From Owenia fusiformis (taxonomy: Eukaryota > Annelida > Polychaeta > Sabellida > Oweniidae): a stretch of DNA of 64,000 nt. The translations under genes and the position numbers were made by a program. The notes under the pieces were generated by a model. It saw only the letters and a list, made by a program, of their open reading frames with translations, was not told where the DNA came from and searched no databases. The stretch lies in contig CAIIXF020000005.1 of assembly GCA_903813345.2 (NCBI GenBank), forward strand, positions 21,083,375-21,147,374, in the 5' to 3' direction. This document shows positions 60,063 to 64,000 of this stretch, in pieces; the first letter of the stretch is position 1; every line of letters begins with the position of its first letter.

Positions 60063-60714
60063 CGTATTGACCATTTCGTTACAGTTTTATTACATAAAAT
60101 GTTATTTATAAGATTATAATTTTCAAACATTGAAAATATTTTATACAATATCAATTAAAAGATATGAAATGGCCCAAAATAATATATTTTCAATGGAACC
60201 CTTTGCAAGGGTCACTTCAACATAACGCAACGTGTAATCTGTATGCATACGCCCTCTTTTAATGAACATTATCTTTGAAACCATATTAGAACTCGAATCT
60301 GATAAAAGTGCGCATCATGGTCCTGGTTGTGCTGCGCGCTAGAATCAGGAAATCTCAAAGTTCTCCTCGTTAGAGCCATCAATATTATCCAAAATTGTCA
60401 TTTCGCTGGTTCACTGCGCAGTCTTTCGAAAAAAATCAAATTCGTGGTGCTACGAATTTTTATTCGTTATTTATTCACAGATAATCATTTTTTCATCGCG
60501 CACTGAATGCCGAAATTTCTGCGCACTTTATTTTAATTAACTTTGCAAAACGCGGCCCCTGTAATTCATTCAGTGCGCGATGAAATCTATCTGACTGGGC
60601 CGCGGTGTGTGATATCACTCCCATGTTAAAACTCCATTCGATTTTGAATTATGCGCATATCCCCTATAGCTTTCCGTACCCAAGAGATACTACCGCGTGA
60701 CAGAGGTTTTTTAA

Positions 60715-60846
60715 AACGTGCCACTATTGTTGACGGACGGACGGACAGACGGACGGACGGACGGACGGACAGACGGACGGACGGACGGACGGACAGACAG
60801 ACGGACAAGTGAGTGTTTGCAAAAGCTCACCATGTGAGCTAAAAAG
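60715..60846 (+). repeat. GACG run, hairpin and A-run module
   Basis: TTGTTGACGGACGG, ~70 bp of GACG/CAGACG units, then AGCTCAC-CA-TGTGAGCT and AAAAAG. The same module ends the elements near 797, 18952 and 34340. It directly follows the right end of the CACG composite. Confidence 0.75.
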
Positions 60847-60964
60847 TATTCAAAAAATTAAAACAAAATCCCCCCCAAAATAGATAAAATCAAGATAAAC
60901 CTTTTATTTCATTATCAAGATACTTTTTTAAAATCAACCAAAATTTCCTTTGTACAATAACAAT

Positions 60965-61426
60965 CAGGCCTCGCGCTTAACTTTTTTTTATCAGGTAGTT
61001 GTTTCACTACTTAGTGACTTTTCCAGGTAGCTATTTCAGAGAAGCAGGTATAGTGATGATTTTGATGAAAGTTGTCTTTATTCTTATGACTTAGCAGCAC
61101 AATAATAACATATTGCATTGTAAATAAATGTATACTTACCCAGATATTGCTGTTTTAAGGCAATTTGCATACACATTTCATTGACCGTTAAAGAATGAAG
61201 TTGACTATCATTGGTCTGCTTTCGCGCAATTGTAAAAGTTATGATTCAGCTCGAACAAGAATTAACAACGATCAGCTGATCGGCAAATCAATCGAAAATC
61301 TGTATATTTTCACATGGAGAGGTACTAGTGAAGTTAGCTAGGCTAGTTGGAGGAATTGACAAGTAATGTTTTTGGAAAAACAGGTAGCAAATCACTACCT
61401 TTTAGCAATGCTAATTTCGAGGCCTG
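60965..61426. mobile_element. hAT-like MITE with 5-bp ACAAT duplication
   Basis: Ends CAGGCCTCGCGCTTAAC and complement CAGGCCTCGAAATTAGC; ACAAT at 60960-60964 and 61427-61431. 462 bp, no ORF. Confidence 0.82.
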
Positions 61427-61577
61427 ACAATATTGAGAGACCTAAACATGTTGTGTTTATGTCGTTTTGTTCCAATTAGGTTCGGAAAGATGTTTCATTT
61501 CACTCTGGAAACATGATACCAAGAACAAAAAAACAAGTGTTTGATGTGTTTTCTAAAACAATATAGATGAAAGTATA

Positions 61578-62477
61578 CGAGGGTTGATCATAAAGGTCTC
61601 ATAATATCTCTCTAATTTCTTTATTTTTCAATATATTCTAATGAAATTTTCACAGAATATGCAGCATAGAATGTCTTATTAATTCAGCAAAAAAATATTT
61701 AGTTTAACAGAAATATTAAATAAGAAATTGTTGCCATAGTAACGGGAAATCAAGGCACCCGGGGCAGATAAAAATAATTGAGAGAATGAGCTTAATTAAC
61801 CATGTTTACATACATAATAAACTCTCATGAATTACCAAACACGTTAAAATGTTAACTTGAATATGTTGTAAAGTGCTGCAGAGATCTTCAGAAAAATAAG
61901 ATTCATACTGATAAAATGTTATGTTAAGTTTGTAAGATCCTCTGGTTAGACTAAACATGATCTAAAACAAATATATTGCTAAGATATCAACAAAATTACC
62001 AGATTACACCCTGTGTATGGTCTGTACATATTAAAAATGAACTAAAGGGGCAAAATCAATTTTCCTCGGGATATCTGACAGAACAGTCACGGGGTCTAAC
62101 AGTCACTTCTAATGAAGCATAACCATCATCCATTATGAGATCATACAATTCACATGACCATTATAATAGTTCACAACAGTCAAGAGCCCATATTGTTTGA
62201 CAATTTAATGTGTTTGATAGCTCATTTGACAACTCATTATGTATTTAAACATGGTTAATGGGGGCTATTCTAGCTAGTTTTTTTTATTTGCCCCGGGTGC
62301 CTTGATTTCAAGTTACTATGACAACCATTTCTTATTTAATATTTCTGTTATTCTGAATATTGTTTGTTGGATTAATAAAACATTCCATGCTGCACATTCT
62401 GTGAAAATTTTATAGGAAAATATTGAAAAAATAAAGAAATTAGAGAGATATTATGAGAACTTTATGATCAACCCTCG
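61578..62477. mobile_element. mariner-related MITE with long inverted arms
   Basis: Ends CGAGGGTTGATCATAAAG and complement, flanked by TA (61576-61577, 62478-62479). Arms reach ~240 bp (through GCACCCGGGGCA / TGCCCCGGGTGC). Termini resemble those of the mariner at 4231-8363. Confidence 0.85.
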
Positions 62478-62678
62478 TATACTAGTATATATTTTTAAAT
62501 TATATTGTTACCATTGAAAAGATGACCATTCAATTGTCGATGTGTTAAATTTTTAGATTTTTTTATGACTGGTTTAAGAGAAACGTGTGTTCAAAAAGTT
62601 CTCCATATCGATACCACTCCTTTTGAAGGTATTAAAGCATTACTTTGGGCCTAAGTGATTGATTTTATTGTGTTTACA

Positions 62679-62708
62679 CATGGGCTTTCAACTAGTTGAA
62701 AGCCCATG
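62679..62708. repeat. Perfect 30-bp palindrome
   Basis: CATGGGCTTTCAACT followed directly by its complement. Same arms as 20952-20983. Confidence 0.8.
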
Positions 62709-62877
62709 GTTTACACTATTATCACTCACCAAAATGAAACAATTTTCTATCGTTGTCTGAATGGAATAGAGTGTAAAATGCATGGTGATTACGTTTTAAT
62801 CGCCGAATTGACTTCAATTTTTCATACACCTGGCTTATTTTTCGTTCGAATGAAGACTGTTAAACTGATTCACCTAT

Positions 62878-63416
62878 CACTGCTACCCACCTAGTTACAC
62901 AGACGTATCGTCAGTGTATCATGGCGGAACTACTTCCGGGACTAGGTTTCGGTAAGATTTTTTTATTTCCCGATTTACACCTACTTATAAGTCACATTGT
63001 GGATAATAATTTGGCTCGAAGTTAAGGAAGATAGTCTAGTTTGAGAATGTGTCGATGGTTTTAGGTTTTATATGTTAACGAAGACACAATTCACGTATTT
63101 AGTCCCTCGCTTTTGTTACACTGACAAACGACCAATATCAGTGTAATATTGGCAATATTAATGCCGATCGTCAGTGTAACAAAAGCGAGGGACTAAATAT
63201 GTGAAATGCGTCTTTGTCAACATACCAAACCTAAAACCATCGACACATTCTCAAACTAGACTATCTCCCATAACTTCGAGCCAAATTATAATCCACATCG
63301 TTACTTATAAGTAGATGTGAATCGAGAAATAAAAATATCTTACCAAATTCAAATCCCGGAAGTAGTTCAGCCATGATACACTGACGATACGTCTGAGTAA
63401 CTAGGTGGGTAGCAGT
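62878..63416. mobile_element. CAC-ended foldback element with 5-bp CCTAT duplication
   Basis: Ends CACTGCTACCCACCTAG and complement; CCTAT at 62873-62877 and 63417-63421. The arms (62878-63125, 63170-63416) are near-perfect inverted copies. Each arm holds ATGGC(G/T)GAACTACTTCCGG followed by a GGTAAGAT donor-like site. Inner ends carry TTGTTACACTGAC and its complement. Confidence 0.85.
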
Positions 63417-63790
63417 GCCTATGGAATTCACCAATTTCACAGGTTGATATAAAAGAGGTTGATACGCAGCTTGCCGATGACAAAGATCCTAGTAATTGAA
63501 AATCTCATCTAAATATGACATCAGGTAAGTGCAATTACTGTACATCTAACTTAGTTTACATAGCTCATGAATTCCGAGAATAATGAATTTTAAACTTGTT
63601 ATTTTTATCATGTTTATCGCATAGAATTCCTTTAATTTATTGAAAATGTTGTATCTATGTGCCTTTCTAAAAACCATTTGACACACTACACCTGATCTTT
63701 TAGGTGCCTTTAAAACCTTATGGATATACATGTATCTTGGCAAAGACCAGACTTTACTAAAAAGTTCATCTGTTCATATACTTTCATATT

Positions 63791-64000
63791 TTACTCCTTA
63801 TTTGTAGATGTGCAAACATTTACAATAGCATTCTTAAAAATTTCATTGTCATGAACATCTTGAATTCCTGCCAATAATTTGACAATGTTTTCACCAGTTG
63901 AATAGTTCAACAGAATTAACACATCCTGAGCCTCTTGCATCAACATTTGTTTAACTGTTAAACTTGTTAAAGAATCATCTGTAGATATATCATCCATAAA
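63791..64000 (-). CDS. Unidentified protein, C-terminal exon cut by the window edge
   Basis: A minus-strand frame is open from the window edge and ends at the stop at 63791 after STNKE. About 69 residues are visible. They look like real protein: an acidic start (MDDISTDDSLTSL), then amphipathic helical stretches (KQMLMQEAQDVLILLNY, ENIVKLLAGIQDV). I do not recognise the family. AATAAA-type sequence on the minus strand near 63638 could serve as a polyadenylation signal. It could also be part of an unrecognised mobile-element ORF. Confidence 0.4.
   Translation of the reverse strand, partial: FMDDISTDDSLTSLTVKQMLMQEAQDVLILLNYSTGENIVKLLAGIQDVHDNEIFKNAIVNVCTSTNKE

Larger units (their letters stand above)
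50098..60699. mobile_element. Composite of two CACG-ended elements, 10.6 kb
   Basis: The outer ends are CACGCGGTAGTATCTCTT (50098) and its complement (60699), but the flanks ATAAT and ACAGA differ. The left element pairs 50098-50390 and 52095-52300 with 55590-56051 and 56806-56830. The right element pairs 56832-57060 with 60470-60699. At 56830 the two join with only AAG left of the shared terminal palindrome. Contains at least four further insertions and a microsatellite. Confidence 0.65.

Noticed and set aside
58081-60119. Many long open frames on both strands (CIALHCIVLY-type)
   Set aside because: Translation of a 5-bp repeat in which stop codons are rare; frames overlap on both strands and have no domain.
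1-64000. Search for LTR retroelements, Polintons or other capsid-bearing elements
   Set aside because: No paired direct terminal repeats with gag, integrase or capsid-like frames were recognised; the reverse transcriptases seen are LINE and Penelope type.

Overview
This is an AT-rich animal genomic window from a eukaryote with introns. Several repeats end in a GACG run, a short GTGAGC-type hairpin and an A-run, a combination I associate with mollusc (bivalve-like) intron repeats. The organism is therefore inferred to be a lophotrochozoan marine invertebrate, with only moderate confidence. No rRNA, tRNA, CRISPR or bacterial-style operon was seen.

Only one host gene is clear. It is an orthologue of vertebrate C2orf42 on the minus strand. 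Five coding exons are read between 12226 and 8467, with GT/AG junctions that agree in phase. They encode an N-terminal zinc ribbon, a C-x-C...C-x-H (SWIM-like) zinc motif split across an intron, and a basic low-complexity middle. The C-terminal part expected from the family is not found and probably lies beyond the left edge. A second possible host exon, unidentified, is cut by the right edge (63791-64000, minus).

The rest is layered transposable elements, many datable by nesting. 1-4228: satellite, a LINE endonuclease relic and a transposon inserted into it. 4231-8363: a dead mariner that received a foldback element. 12640-18950: arrays of ~150-bp units with ATGGC/GCCAT motifs, interrupted by hAT-like elements. 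19540-23300: a CR1/L2-like LINE split by a pogo-like element and by a TA-flanked MITE that holds another MITE. 25473-30852: a 5.4-kb element with ~1-kb inverted repeats and a TTF/BED-like zinc-finger ORF. 30858-31565 and 31690-32900: a foldback and another ATGGC array. 32967-39832: a far-apart inverted pair enclosing several nested elements. 42030-45067: a tandem repeat, an L1-like reverse transcriptase and a Penelope-like reverse transcriptase meeting end to end. 48410-49560: minisatellites. 50098-60699: a 10.6-kb composite of two related CACG-ended elements carrying further insertions and a 2-kb pentanucleotide array.

The most interesting system is a set of non-autonomous foldback elements that begin with CAC (mostly CACG), have long inverted arms and make 5-bp target duplications: 6227-8346, 45119-46143, 53269-54746 and 62878-63416, plus the composite at 50098-60699. 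Three of them reuse a private terminal motif as a doubled block at the inner end of each arm. A second standout is a tandem dimer of a 65-bp sequence (41366-41498) that folds exactly into a three-way junction.
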